64,000 nt of DNA from JAAFIP01 sp043766985 (lineage in GTDB: Bacteria; Pseudomonadota; Gammaproteobacteria; Burkholderiales; Burkholderiaceae_C). The notes below the pieces were generated by a model. The model was not told the origin of the DNA. It ran no database searches and saw only the letters and a program-made list of their open reading frames with translations. Made by a program: the position numbers and the translations under genes. The stretch covers positions 4,074 to 68,073 of the forward strand of contig JAYUHM010000092.1 of assembly GCA_043766985.1 (NCBI GenBank), read 5' to 3'. Shown piece after piece: positions 16,372 through 25,556 of the stretch (positions within the stretch are counted from its first letter, which is position 1; each line of letters opens with the position of its first letter).

Positions 16372-17172
16372 ATGGACAACCAAACCAGCGGCGAGCTTAA
16401 AAGCAGCACCGTGGGCATCAAGGGTCAAACCATGGTGCTCACCATCTCTAACCCCACGCTGCGCAATGCGCTGAGCCCCGCCATGTACGCCGCTGGCGTA
16501 GAGGCACTGCACTTTGCTGACAGCTCTGATGAAATTCGCAGCGTGGTGCTGGCCGGCGAAGGCAGCCAATTTTGCGCGGGCGGTAACCTGCAACGCCTGC
16601 TAGACAACCGCAGCCAGCCGCGCGACGTCCAAGCCCAAAGCATTGACGGTCTGCACAGCTGGATAGAGGCCATCCGCAGCTGCCGCAAGCCCGTCATTGC
16701 CGCGGTAGAGGGCCCCGCTGCAGGCGCAGGCTTTTCGCTGTGCCTGGCCTGTGACTTGATCGTGGCCGCGCGCGATGCGGTCTTCGTCATGGCTTACAGC
16801 AATGTAGGCCTATCGCCTGACGGCGGCGCTACCTGGCACTTAAGCCGCATGCTGCCGCGCCAAATTGCCAGCGAGCTGCTGCTGGGCGGAGAGCGCATTA
16901 GCGCCGAGCGGCTGCACGCGCTGGGCGTGGTGAACCGCGTAGTGGACACTGGCAGCGCACTCACCGAAGCGCTACTTGCCGCAGACAAGCTCAACGCCCG
17001 CGCACCCAATGCGGTTGCCAGCATCAAAGAGCTGATCAACGAGGCGCCCCTGCACACCCTGCCCGTACATCTGTCGGCCGAGCGTGACGCTTTTGTAGCC
17101 AACTTGCACCACGCCAATGGCGGCGAAGGCATTAGCGCGTTTCTGGGCAAGCGGCCTGCGGTGTACCGATAA
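16372..17172 (+). CDS. Enoyl-CoA hydratase/isomerase family protein (oxepin-CoA hydrolase, alternative type)
   Basis: A 266-residue crotonase-fold protein. The first oxyanion-hole motif is GEGSQFCAGGNLQRL and the second is AVEGPAAGAGFSLCLACDLIVAA. The C-terminal region LHALGVVNRVVDTG is typical. Its wording (SNPTLRNALSPAMYAAGVEAL, SPDGGATW) agrees with proteins I recall annotated as 'oxepin-CoA hydrolase, alternative type' in Comamonadaceae, which would place it in aerobic phenylacetate degradation. A generic enoyl-CoA hydratase role is the safer call. It is translationally close to the upstream dehydrogenase gene. Confidence 0.85.
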   Translation: MDNQTSGELKSSTVGIKGQTMVLTISNPTLRNALSPAMYAAGVEALHFADSSDEIRSVVLAGEGSQFCAGGNLQRLLDNRSQPRDVQAQSIDGLHSWIEAIRSCRKPVIAAVEGPAAGAGFSLCLACDLIVAARDAVFVMAYSNVGLSPDGGATWHLSRMLPRQIASELLLGGERISAERLHALGVVNRVVDTGSALTEALLAADKLNARAPNAVASIKELINEAPLHTLPVHLSAERDAFVANLHHANGGEGISAFLGKRPAVYR

Positions 17173-17178
17173 TTTGTG

Positions 17179-17212
17179 ATGCGTACTATGCTTTTCGTAG
17201 CTTCTTGTGCCT
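17179..17212 (+). repeat. Dispersed intergenic repeat, partial copy 6
   Basis: A left-half copy, TACTATGCTTTTCGTAG plus CTTCTTGTGCC, lying between the hydratase stop and the next start codon. It takes up nearly the whole 40-bp gap and touches the start of the following gene. Confidence 0.65.
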
Positions 17213-17719
17213 ATGCTTAAAGGACTTGGCACCGTTTTGCGCTGGATATTCACGCCCTTCATTGCGCTGCTGCTGGTATTTGAAGAATGGGGCTGGGAGC
17301 CGTTGGCAGCGCTGGTTGCCCGCTTGGCACGGCTCCCACTCTGGGCGCGCACGGAGCGATGGATTGCCAGTTTGCCACGTTGGGGCGCACTCGTCGTCAT
17401 GGGCGCGCCTACGCTGGCACTGTTTCCCATCAAGCTATTGGCGCTGTATTTTTTGGGCAATGGCCAGGCTGTCATTGGCACTACGGTGTTGGTGGTAGCC
17501 AAATTGGTAGGCACGGCCTTGCTGGCACGGCTGTTTCAAATCACCCTGCCCGCCTTGATGCAGTTTGCCTGGTTTGCCAAATGGTACCCGCGCTGGAAAG
17601 CCTGGAAAGACGGTTTGATGGCGCAAGTGCGCGCCACTGCGGTGTGGCGGGCAGGCCGACGCATTAAGTCCATGTTGCGCCGTGCCGCGCGCAGCTTTTG
17701 GCGCAATATTGGTAAGTAA
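17213..17719 (+). CDS. Hypothetical membrane protein
   Basis: A 168-residue protein with two to three likely transmembrane segments: FTPFIALLLVFEEWGWEPL, ALVVMGAPTLALFPIKLLALYFLG and a third around TTVLVVAKLVGTALLARLF. A strongly basic C-terminus (RAGRRIKSMLRRAARSFWRNIGK, read in two parts) follows. It resembles short conserved membrane proteins of Burkholderiales of unknown function. ATG at 17213 and GTG at 17207 are both possible; neither has a clear ribosome binding site because a repeat fragment occupies the leader. Confidence 0.75.
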   Translation: MLKGLGTVLRWIFTPFIALLLVFEEWGWEPLAALVARLARLPLWARTERWIASLPRWGALVVMGAPTLALFPIKLLALYFLGNGQAVIGTTVLVVAKLVGTALLARLFQITLPALMQFAWFAKWYPRWKAWKDGLMAQVRATAVWRAGRRIKSMLRRAARSFWRNIGK

Positions 17720-17722
17720 AAC

Positions 17723-17771
17723 CGCTGTTAGCCCAATAGAGCATAGCACAAGAAGCTATATTTTTTATAGT
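17723..17771 (-). repeat. Dispersed intergenic repeat, copy 7
   Basis: A reverse-oriented copy: GTTAGCCCAATAGAGCATAG, then CACAAGAAGCTATA and a T-rich ATAGTGAA end. It lies between two convergent genes. Confidence 0.8.
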
Positions 17772-17830
17772 GAATAACTTGCCCAATTGGTGGTGTCAAC
17801 TTGGGTGCAACCAGCCCTGGCCCTGCCCCA

Positions 17831-20158
17831 TTACTTCTTGGGCTTCCAGCGTTTAAGCAGCAGCGCATTGCTCATCACGCTGAGTGAACTCAGGGCCATG
17901 GCGGCGCCAGCCATGACGGGGCTCAGGTAGCCCAGCGCGGCCAGCGGAATGCCTGCCACGTTGTAGGCAAAGGCCCAAAACAGGTTTTGGCGGATTTTGG
18001 CGACCGTGCGGTGCGAGATGTCCAGCGCGGCTGCTACCAGCAATGGGTCGCCGCGCATCAGCGTGATGCCGGCTGCGTGCATGGCAACGTCGGTGCCGTT
18101 GCCCATGGCCATGCCCACGTCTGCAGCAGCCAGCGCGGGGGCGTCGTTCACGCCGTCGCCCACCATGGCTACTGTGTGGCCCCTACGCTTGTCACTTTGT
18201 GTAGTGCGCTGCCCCCCATGGGGGCTAATTTTTCCAAGGGCGGCCTGTCGAAAAATTGTGTCCCCCTCGTCTTTCAAATGCATCACTATCGCTGCCTTCT
18301 CGCCCGGCAGCACCTGGGCCATCACCTCACCGGCCTCGGGCCGCAGGCCCAGGCGGCGGGCCATCACGTCGGCAGCGCCTTGGTTGTCGCCTGAAATCAT
18401 CACCGTGCGGATGCCGCGCGCGCGTAGTGCTGCCAGGGCTTCTTTGGCACCAGGCTTGGGTTCGTCGCCAAAGGCCATTAGCGCGCGTAGCACCACGCCG
18501 CTGGCCGTGTGCTCGGCCATGGCCGACACTGTGGCACCCTGCGCTTGCAGCGCCGCAGCCTGCGCGGCCACGGCCTGCATGTCTACGTGAAGTTCATCCA
18601 TCCAGCGCAGGCTGCCAATTAAAAAACTGCGCTCACCCACCTCGCCCTGTGTGCCCCGGCCCGGTACTGCCTGCACATTGGTGGGCACCGTTAGCCCCAA
18701 GTTTTTGTCTTTAGCACTGCTAAGCACCGCGCGGGCCAGCGGGTGTTCGCTGCCGCTTTGCAGGCTGGCTGCGGCCTGCAAAGCGGCAGCCTCGGGCATG
18801 CCGGGCAGGGCCACCAGAGCCGTCAGCTTGGGGCGGCCCACGGTGAGCGTGCCGGTTTTGTCGAAGGCCACTACGTCTACCTTGTGGGCCAGCTCCAGCG
18901 CCTGCGCGTCTTTGATCAAAATACCGTGCTTGGCGGCCACGCCCGTGCCCGCCATGATGGCCACTGGCGTAGCCAAGCCCAGCGCGCAGGGGCAGGCTAT
19001 CACCAACACCGCCACGGCGTAAATCACCGCTGTTTCAAATGGATGGCCCGTCAGCCACCAGGCCAACAAAGTGCCTAACGCTATTACCAGCACCACGGGT
19101 ACAAACACGGCGCTTACCTGGTCTACCAGCCGCTGGATCGGCGCTTTGGCGGCCTGCGCGTCTTCCACCAGCCGAATAATGCGCGACAGCACCGTCTCGC
19201 TGCCCACAGCGGCCACCTGCATCACCACCCGCCCCTCGCCGTTGATGGAGCCGCCCGTCAGCCTGGCTACCGGGTCGCTACCCGCTTCTTTTGTAACCGG
19301 CAGTGGCTCGCCCGTCAGCATGGATTCGTCCACCTGCGTATGGCCTTCCAGCAGGGTACCGTCTACGGGAAAACGCTCACCGGGTTTGACCACTAGCGTG
19401 TCCCCCACCAGCACCTCGGCCACGGGGATGTCCTGCTCGCCGTCTTGCCCCAGCCAGTGCGCTACCTCGGGCCGCAGCCCGTGCAGCGCGCGAATGGCCG
19501 AGGTGGTTTGCCGCTTGGCCCGCGCCTCCAGCCACTTACCCAGCAGCACCAAGGTGATCACCACGGCCGAGCCTTCAAAGTACAAATGCACCATGGTGTC
19601 AGGCTCAGCGGTTAGCCATAGCCACATGGACAGCGCCCAGCCTGCTGTGGTGCCAATAGCCACCAGCAGATCCATATTGCCAGTGAACGCTTTGAGCGCA
19701 TGCCAGCCCGCCGTGTAAAAGCGCGCACCCAAAATAAACTGCACTGGCGTGGCCAGCAGGAACTGCCACAACGGGGGCAGCATCCAGTGTTTGCCCAGCA
19801 AATTACCCACCATGGGCAGGGTTAGCGGGGCCGACAACGCCAAGCCAATGGCCACAGGCATAAAACCGGTCCAAGGGGACGCGTCCACTGCGTCAATGGC
19901 CGCACCCGCAGCGCGTGGCTCGTAGCCTGCGTCGCGCACGGCGCGTCGCAGGCGCGCCTCCATGTCTTCGGCAGGGGCGAAGACCACCCGCGCCGACTCG
20001 GTAGCCAGGTTGACAGTGGCGTTTTGTACACCGGGCACCTTTTTCAAGGCTTTTTCTACCCGAGCGACGCACGACGCGCAAGTCATTCCACCAATCCCGA
20101 TGTCCAGCGGCTCACTGGGCACATCAGGCATAGTAGAAGGCAATAAAACAGCGGTCAT
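17831..20158 (-). CDS. copA: Copper-translocating P1B-type ATPase
   Basis: A 775-residue heavy-metal P-type ATPase that exports Cu(I) across the inner membrane. It has one N-terminal HMA domain with GMTCASC at residues 24-30, then eight membrane helices. Other signatures are the transport motif CPCALGLATP, the phosphorylation site DKTGTLT, the TGE loop MLTGEPLPV, and GDGVNDAPAL near the end. ATG at 20158 is chosen because the HMA domain begins shortly after; the frame upstream is not conserved in character. The P domain has an in-frame 28-residue insertion just before HTVAMVGDGVNDAP (see separate entry). A CopZ-like chaperone gene lies divergently upstream. No CueR gene or obvious CueR box was seen. 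Confidence 0.95.
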   Translation of the reverse strand: MTAVLLPSTMPDVPSEPLDIGIGGMTCASCVARVEKALKKVPGVQNATVNLATESARVVFAPAEDMEARLRRAVRDAGYEPRAAGAAIDAVDASPWTGFMPVAIGLALSAPLTLPMVGNLLGKHWMLPPLWQFLLATPVQFILGARFYTAGWHALKAFTGNMDLLVAIGTTAGWALSMWLWLTAEPDTMVHLYFEGSAVVITLVLLGKWLEARAKRQTTSAIRALHGLRPEVAHWLGQDGEQDIPVAEVLVGDTLVVKPGERFPVDGTLLEGHTQVDESMLTGEPLPVTKEAGSDPVARLTGGSINGEGRVVMQVAAVGSETVLSRIIRLVEDAQAAKAPIQRLVDQVSAVFVPVVLVIALGTLLAWWLTGHPFETAVIYAVAVLVIACPCALGLATPVAIMAGTGVAAKHGILIKDAQALELAHKVDVVAFDKTGTLTVGRPKLTALVALPGMPEAAALQAAASLQSGSEHPLARAVLSSAKDKNLGLTVPTNVQAVPGRGTQGEVGERSFLIGSLRWMDELHVDMQAVAAQAAALQAQGATVSAMAEHTASGVVLRALMAFGDEPKPGAKEALAALRARGIRTVMISGDNQGAADVMARRLGLRPEAGEVMAQVLPGEKAAIVMHLKDEGDTIFRQAALGKISPHGGQRTTQSDKRRGHTVAMVGDGVNDAPALAAADVGMAMGNGTDVAMHAAGITLMRGDPLLVAAALDISHRTVAKIRQNLFWAFAYNVAGIPLAALGYLSPVMAGAAMALSSLSVMSNALLLKRWKPKK
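18179..18262 (-). repeat. 84-bp in-frame insertion within copA
   Basis: These 28 codons (read as DTIFRQAALGKISPHGG then QRTTQSDKRRG) interrupt the normally compact segment between the P-domain helix ending KDEG and the TVAMVGDGVNDAP motif. The DNA includes the palindrome GCCCCCATGGGGGC and looks like an intergenic-type sequence, not protein-coding DNA. The frame is kept. I believe similar stretches occur between genes in related bacteria, but could not check. Confidence 0.65.
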
Positions 20159-20348
20159 GTGTATAGATGTATCTTCGCCATGATGGCACGAATAGGCGTT
20201 GACCCATATCAAGCTTTCATCAAACAGTGCAAGGGCAAAGGGGATAGCACTGCCCACACTATGCGCCACCGCGCTATGCTGTGAAGCGTACGCAAACTGC
20301 GCACGACGTCAACGCGTGCCACATTTTATTGTCAGCGAGGATTTTTCT

Positions 20349-20546
20349 ATGGACCAAAATTTCACTGTTACAGGCATGACCTGCGGGCACTGCGAAAAGG
20401 CCGTTACCCGCGCCGTAAAACAACTTGACGCGCAAGCCGAGGTTGCCATCGACCGCAGCGCCAACCAGGTACGGGTGAAGTCTGAGCAACCCCGCGATGC
20501 GATTGCGCAGGCCATTGCCGACGAGGGCTACGTAGTGGTAGCGTGA
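20349..20546 (+). CDS. copZ: CopZ-like heavy-metal-associated (HMA) copper chaperone
   Basis: A 65-residue single HMA domain with the metal-binding motif GMTCGHC near residue 10. It probably hands Cu(I) to the copper ATPase encoded divergently 190 bp away. ATG at 20349 is preceded by GCGAGGATTTTTCT, whose GAGG can serve as ribosome binding site. The open frame upstream to 20199 lacks conserved character. Expression is presumably copper-responsive together with copA, but no regulator gene is in the window. Confidence 0.9.
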   Translation: MDQNFTVTGMTCGHCEKAVTRAVKQLDAQAEVAIDRSANQVRVKSEQPRDAIAQAIADEGYVVVA

Positions 20547-20660
20547 TGACTTTGCTGCCGACCACGCACACGGGTTGGACGAGGTAATAAATATGTACGA
20601 GCAACCGCATATGCGAAATGCAACTTTTCGCACGCTTTTAGAATCAAATTTTCTTGCATG

Positions 20661-20706
20661 GTAAATGATATTTACGCATACTGTGCGAGCAGGCATTAAC
20701 AGTATG
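20661..20706 (+). promoter_or_regulatory. Two stacked palindromes upstream of prkA
   Basis: GTAAAT-GAT-ATTTAC (20661-20675) is followed two bases later by CATACTGT (20677-20684), whose exact inverted copy ACAGTATG is at 20699-20706. They lie 50-100 bp before the prkA start, where operators are expected. The binding protein is unknown. Confidence 0.45.
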
Positions 20707-20758
20707 TGGCATCCTATGGCAACGGTGCACTTTTGGTATTGAACTCAAAGGAGGTTTT

Positions 20759-22681
20759 ATGGATATCGTCCGCAACTTTCTAACGCGTTACGAGCAGTCG
20801 CGCGAAGAAGACTTGTCGATTGAGGATTACCTCAACACCTGTAAAAAAGACCCTCTCACCTACGCTACCGCGGCCGAGCGTATGCTGGCGGCTATTGGCG
20901 AACCCGAGATGTTTGACACGCGCCATGACCAGCGCATGTCGCGCATCTTTGGCAACAAGGTCATCAAAATCTACCCTGCCTTCAAAGATTTTTACGGGCT
21001 TGAAGACCCCATTGAGCAGGTCGTCTCGTACTTCCGCCATGGCGCGCAAGGCCTTGAAGAGAAAAAGCAAATTTTGTATTTGCTGGGGCCGGTAGGCGGC
21101 GGCAAGTCGTCCATTGCTGAGCGGCTTAAACAACTCATGGAACAGGTGCCGTTTTATGCGCTGAAAGATTCTCCCGTCAATGAATCCCCGCTGGGGCTGT
21201 TCAATAATGTGGAAGACGGCCCTGTGCTCCAATCCCAGTATGGCATTGCACCGCGCTATCTCCAGCGCATCATGTCGCCTTGGGCCGTCAAGCGGCTGGA
21301 AGAATATGGCGGCGACATTCGCAAGTTTCGCGTGGTCAAGCGCTTCCCCTCCATCCTTAAACAATGCGCCATCACCAAGACCGAGCCAGGCGACGAAAAC
21401 AACCAGGACATCTCCGCATTGGTGGGCAAGATTGACATTCGCAAACTGGAAACCTTTGCCCAGGACGACCCCGACGCCTACAGTTACTCCGGCGGGCTGT
21501 GCCTGGCCAACCAAGGGCTGCTGGAGTTTGTGGAGATGTTCAAGGCGCCCATCAAGGTGCTGCACCCACTGCTGACGGCTACGCAAGAGGGCAACTTTAA
21601 AGGAACCGAAGGGTTTGGTGCCATACCGTTTGATGGCATCGTCATGGCGCACTCGAACGAAAGCGAGTGGAAGGCTTTTAAAAACAATAAAAACAACGAA
21701 GCTTTTCTGGACCGCATTTACATCGTCAAGGTGCCCTACTGCCTGCGGGTATCCGAAGAGATCAAGATCTACGAAAAATTAATTCAAAACTCGTCCTTGT
21801 CCCAGGCGGTGTGCGCCCCAGGCACGCTCAAGATGATGGCGCAGTTTGCCGTGCTGACGCGCCTGAAAGAACCCGAAAACTCCAGCATCTTCAGTAAACT
21901 GATGGTGTATGACGGCGAGAACCTGAAAGACACCGACCCCAAAGCCAAAAGCTTCCAGGAGTACCGCGACTTTGCCGGTGTAGACGAAGGCATGAGCGGC
22001 ATATCCACCCGCTTCGCTTTCAAAATTATCTCCAAGGTGTTCAACTTTGACTCTACCGAGATAGCCGCTAACCCGGTGCATTTGATGTACGTGCTGGAGC
22101 AGCAAATTGAGCGCGAGCAGTTTGCACCAGAGACCGAGCAAAGGTACCTGGCTTTCATCAAGGAAAACCTGGCTGTGCGCTATGCTGAATTCATCGGCAA
22201 AGAGATACAAACCGCCTACCTTGAGTCCTACTCCGAATACGGCCAAAATATTTTCGACCGCTATGTTACCTATGCGGATTTCTGGATTCAAGACCAGGAG
22301 TACCGCGACACCGACACCGGCGAGCTGTTTGACCGTGCGTCTCTGAACGCCGAGCTGGAGAAGATTGAAAAACCCGCGGGCATCAGCAACCCGAAAGACT
22401 TCCGCAACGAGATCGTCAACTTTGTACTGCGCGCACGCGCCCACAACGCGGGCAAAAACCCGCTGTGGACCAGCTACGAGAAGCTGCGCAGCGTGATCGA
22501 GAAAAAAATGTTCTCCAATACCGAGGACTTGCTGCCCGTTATTTCGTTCAACGCCAAAGCCAGCGCCGACGAGCAGCAAAAGCACCAAGACTTTGTCAAC
22601 CGCATGGTGGACAAAGGCTACACCACACGCCAGGTCCGCCTGCTGTGCGACTGGTACCTGCGCGTACGCAAAAGCTCCTGA
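20759..22681 (+). CDS. prkA: PrkA family serine protein kinase
   Basis: A 640-residue YeaG/PrkA-type protein: an N-terminal AAA-like domain with P-loop GPVGGGKSS near residue 110, and a C-terminal kinase-like domain (RMVDKGYTTRQVRLLCDWYLRVRKSS at the end, split by its conserved Cys-Asp-Trp). YeaG acts in nutrient-limitation and stationary-phase responses in enterobacteria. ATG at 20759 has a near-perfect AAAGGAGG site seven bases upstream. It begins the conserved three-gene operon prkA-yeaH-spoVR. Two palindromes upstream suggest regulated transcription. Confidence 0.96.
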   Translation: MDIVRNFLTRYEQSREEDLSIEDYLNTCKKDPLTYATAAERMLAAIGEPEMFDTRHDQRMSRIFGNKVIKIYPAFKDFYGLEDPIEQVVSYFRHGAQGLEEKKQILYLLGPVGGGKSSIAERLKQLMEQVPFYALKDSPVNESPLGLFNNVEDGPVLQSQYGIAPRYLQRIMSPWAVKRLEEYGGDIRKFRVVKRFPSILKQCAITKTEPGDENNQDISALVGKIDIRKLETFAQDDPDAYSYSGGLCLANQGLLEFVEMFKAPIKVLHPLLTATQEGNFKGTEGFGAIPFDGIVMAHSNESEWKAFKNNKNNEAFLDRIYIVKVPYCLRVSEEIKIYEKLIQNSSLSQAVCAPGTLKMMAQFAVLTRLKEPENSSIFSKLMVYDGENLKDTDPKAKSFQEYRDFAGVDEGMSGISTRFAFKIISKVFNFDSTEIAANPVHLMYVLEQQIEREQFAPETEQRYLAFIKENLAVRYAEFIGKEIQTAYLESYSEYGQNIFDRYVTYADFWIQDQEYRDTDTGELFDRASLNAELEKIEKPAGISNPKDFRNEIVNFVLRARAHNAGKNPLWTSYEKLRSVIEKKMFSNTEDLLPVISFNAKASADEQQKHQDFVNRMVDKGYTTRQVRLLCDWYLRVRKSS

Positions 22682-22728
22682 AACACGCTAAAACCATACC
22701 ATTAACGCAGCATCCACCCTAGACCCCT

Positions 22729-24000
22729 ATGCTCCAACAAGTCGTTGATCGGCGTTTATCAGGCAAAAACAAGTCGATTGGCAACCGCGAGAGATTTTTG
22801 CGGCGCTACCGTGAGCAAATCCGTGATGCCGTCAAACGGGCCGTCACTGGCCGCAGCATTAAAGATATCGAACAAGGTGAAGACATTACCCTGCCCCGGC
22901 GCGACATCTCGGAGCCGGTGTTTGGCCACGGCCCAGGCGGCAACCGAGAGGCAGTGCACCCTGGCAACCGCGACTACGTGCGCGGCGACCGCATAGAGCG
23001 GCCCCAAGGCGGCGGTGCAGGTGGCTCAGGTGGTGGGGCCAGCCCAGACGGCACTGGAGAAGACGACTTTGTGTTTCGCATCACGCGCGAAGAATTTATG
23101 CAGTATTTCTTCGACGACCTGGAGCTGCCAGACCTGGTACGCACCCAGCTACTGCCCGACGCACCCGAATGGAAATCCCAGCGCGCAGGGTTTCTGTCAG
23201 AAGGCAACCCCACCAGCCTGCATGTGGTGCGCTCGATGCGCACGGCGCTGAGCCGGCGCATTGCCATGGGCGGCGAAACCCGGCGCGAGTTGAGGGAACT
23301 TGAAGCGCGTTTGGCAGTAGCGCTGCAGCAGGCCCACACGCCGCTGCAAGAAATTACCACACTGAAGGCGCAAATAGAGGTGCTCAAGCGCCGCCTGCGG
23401 CAAATACCTTTTCTGGACCCGTTTGACCTGCGCTACCGCAACCGCATCAAGGTGCCCATGCCCACCTCCAAGGCCGTGATGTTTTGCATGATGGATGTGT
23501 CGGGTTCCATGGACGAGGGGCGTAAAGACATCGCCAAACGGTTTTTCATTTTGCTCTACCTTTTTCTTACCCGCCATTACCAACGAACGGACGTTGTTTT
23601 TATTCGCCACCACACCCAGGCCAGCGAGGTGAACGAGCAGGAGTTTTTTGAGTCTACCGAGAGCGGCGGCACCGTAGCGTCCAGCGCCTTGGTGCTGATG
23701 CACGAGATCATTACCGCCCGCTACCCGTCAGACCAGTGGAACATCTACGGCGCCCAAGCGTCGGATGGCGACAACTGGCACCAAGACTCTGCCAAATGCC
23801 GCGCGCTGCTCTCTGAGAAGCTGCTACCGCTGACACGTTATTTTGCCTATGTGCAGGTGGCAGACGAAGACCAAAACCTCTGGCATGAATACACCCAGGT
23901 GCGGGAAGAGCACGCCAATTTTGCGATGCAAAAGATCTCCACACCCGCGGACATTTACCCGGTGTTCCGCGAACTGTTCAAGAAAGCAGGTACCGCATGA
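22729..24000 (+). CDS. yeaH: YeaH/YhbH family protein
   Basis: A 423-residue protein of the YeaH/YhbH (DUF444) family. An N-terminal basic segment ends in IEQGEDITLPRRDISEP, followed by a Gly-rich linker (GGGAGGSGGGASPDG). A von Willebrand A-like domain carries the MIDAS-type motif DVSGSMDEG. It probably works with PrkA kinase in stress adaptation. It starts 47 bp after prkA, and its TGA stop overlaps the spoVR start as ATGA, so translation is coupled. Confidence 0.94.
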   Translation: MLQQVVDRRLSGKNKSIGNRERFLRRYREQIRDAVKRAVTGRSIKDIEQGEDITLPRRDISEPVFGHGPGGNREAVHPGNRDYVRGDRIERPQGGGAGGSGGGASPDGTGEDDFVFRITREEFMQYFFDDLELPDLVRTQLLPDAPEWKSQRAGFLSEGNPTSLHVVRSMRTALSRRIAMGGETRRELRELEARLAVALQQAHTPLQEITTLKAQIEVLKRRLRQIPFLDPFDLRYRNRIKVPMPTSKAVMFCMMDVSGSMDEGRKDIAKRFFILLYLFLTRHYQRTDVVFIRHHTQASEVNEQEFFESTESGGTVASSALVLMHEIITARYPSDQWNIYGAQASDGDNWHQDSAKCRALLSEKLLPLTRYFAYVQVADEDQNLWHEYTQVREEHANFAMQKISTPADIYPVFRELFKKAGTA

Positions 24001-25553
24001 GCGCGCTACCCAATGATACAGACCGCGCCGTGGTCGAGGCTGCGCCCGACGCCACGGGACACACGCCGCTGCCCTGCCCGTCAGATTGGTCGTTTGAGCT
24101 GATTGAGACCTACCACCAGGCCATAGAGCGCACAGCACAACGTTTTGGGCTGGACACCTACCCGGTGCAGTTGGAGATCATCACCGCGGGGCAGATGATT
24201 GATGCCTATGCCTCGGTAGGCATGCCGGTGAACTACCGGCACTGGTCGTTTGGCAAAGAGTTCATCACCACCGAGAAAAACTACCGCCGAGGCCACATGG
24301 GCCTGGCCTACGAAATTGTCATCAACTCCGACCCCTGCATTGCCTACCTGATGGAAGAAAACACCATGCCCATGCAGGCGCTGGTAATAGCCCACGCCTG
24401 CTACGGCCACAACTCCTTCTTCAAAGGCAATTACCTGTTTCGCATGTGGACCGATGCCAGCTCGATCATTGACTACCTGGTGTATGCCAAATCCTATATT
24501 GCCGATTGCGAAGAGCAGCATGGACTGGACGCGGTAGAAGACCTGCTGGACTCATGCCATGCGCTGATGAACTATGGCGTAGACCGGTACATACGCGCGC
24601 AAAAGCGCTCGCTGGCCCAGGAAGAAACAAAGCGCAAAGACCGTGAAACCTACCTGCAGCAGCAGGTAAACGACCTGTGGCGCACGCTGCCCAAAGGGGC
24701 CGAAAAAGAGGAAGCCCCCAAGCACCGCCGCTTTCCGGCCGAGCCGCAAGAGAACATTCTGTATTTCATCGAAAAAAATGCGCCACTGCTTGAGCCTTGG
24801 CAACGTGAGGTAGTGCGCATAGTACGCAAGATAGCGCAGTACTTTTACCCGCAGCGCCAAACCCAGGTAATGAACGAGGGCTGGGCCACCTTCTGGCATT
24901 ACACCCTGCTTAACACCATGTACGACGATGGCCTGCTCACCGACGGGTTTATGGTGGAGATACTGCGCTCACACACCAATGTCATCTACCAGCCACCTGT
25001 CACGCACCAGGCCTACAGCGGCATCAACCCCTATGCACTGGGTTTTGCCATGTTCAGCGACCTCAAGCGTATTTGCCAAAACCCGACCGAGGAAGACCGC
25101 CAATGGTTTCCAGATATTGCGGGCACCGACTGGCTAAAAACGCTGCACCACGCAATGCAGCACTACAGGGATGAGAGTTTTATTGGGCAGTACCTGTCGC
25201 CGCACTTGATACGCGAGCTACACTTGTTTTCTCTGGTAGACGATGCTGACGACAGTGAACTGGAGGTCTCGGCCATCCACGACGAACAAGGCTACCGCCA
25301 TGTGCGCGAAGTGCTGTCGCACCAACATGACCTAAGCTACCGCGAGCCCAACATACAGGTGTGGAACGTAGACGTGCGCGGCGACCGCGCCCTCACCTTG
25401 CGCCACACGCTGCACAGCGGCAGACCGCTGAGTGACGCAGCGCAAGAGGTGGTCAAGCATGCGATGCGCTTGTGGGGCTTTCAAGTTCGGCTGGAAAGCG
25501 TAGACGCCCACGGCAAGGTGCTGCAGCAATGGGAAGCCACGCCATCCGCCTAA
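23997..25553 (+). CDS. spoVR: SpoVR family protein
   Basis: A 518-residue SpoVR/YcgB protein. Signatures include GHMGLAYEIVINSDPCIAYLMEEN (read in parts), HACYGHNSFFKGNYLF and NEGWATFWHYTLLNTMYD, the last two with conserved His/Glu residues that suggest a metal site. In Bacillus it affects spore cortex; in Proteobacteria it accompanies prkA and yeaH with a poorly understood starvation role. It overlaps yeaH by four bases and ends the operon just before a copy of the dispersed repeat. Confidence 0.95.
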   Translation: MSALPNDTDRAVVEAAPDATGHTPLPCPSDWSFELIETYHQAIERTAQRFGLDTYPVQLEIITAGQMIDAYASVGMPVNYRHWSFGKEFITTEKNYRRGHMGLAYEIVINSDPCIAYLMEENTMPMQALVIAHACYGHNSFFKGNYLFRMWTDASSIIDYLVYAKSYIADCEEQHGLDAVEDLLDSCHALMNYGVDRYIRAQKRSLAQEETKRKDRETYLQQQVNDLWRTLPKGAEKEEAPKHRRFPAEPQENILYFIEKNAPLLEPWQREVVRIVRKIAQYFYPQRQTQVMNEGWATFWHYTLLNTMYDDGLLTDGFMVEILRSHTNVIYQPPVTHQAYSGINPYALGFAMFSDLKRICQNPTEEDRQWFPDIAGTDWLKTLHHAMQHYRDESFIGQYLSPHLIRELHLFSLVDDADDSELEVSAIHDEQGYRHVREVLSHQHDLSYREPNIQVWNVDVRGDRALTLRHTLHSGRPLSDAAQEVVKHAMRLWGFQVRLESVDAHGKVLQQWEATPSA

Positions 25554-25556
25554 TAA

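Noticed and set aside
20158..20349. CueR-type operator between copA and copZ
   Set aside because: A TTGACC half-site is present but lacks a properly spaced inverse partner.
20707..20725. Sigma-54 promoter (GG...GC pattern) upstream of prkA
   Set aside because: The GG and GC elements are eleven bases apart, not the required twelve, and the flanking bases fit poorly.
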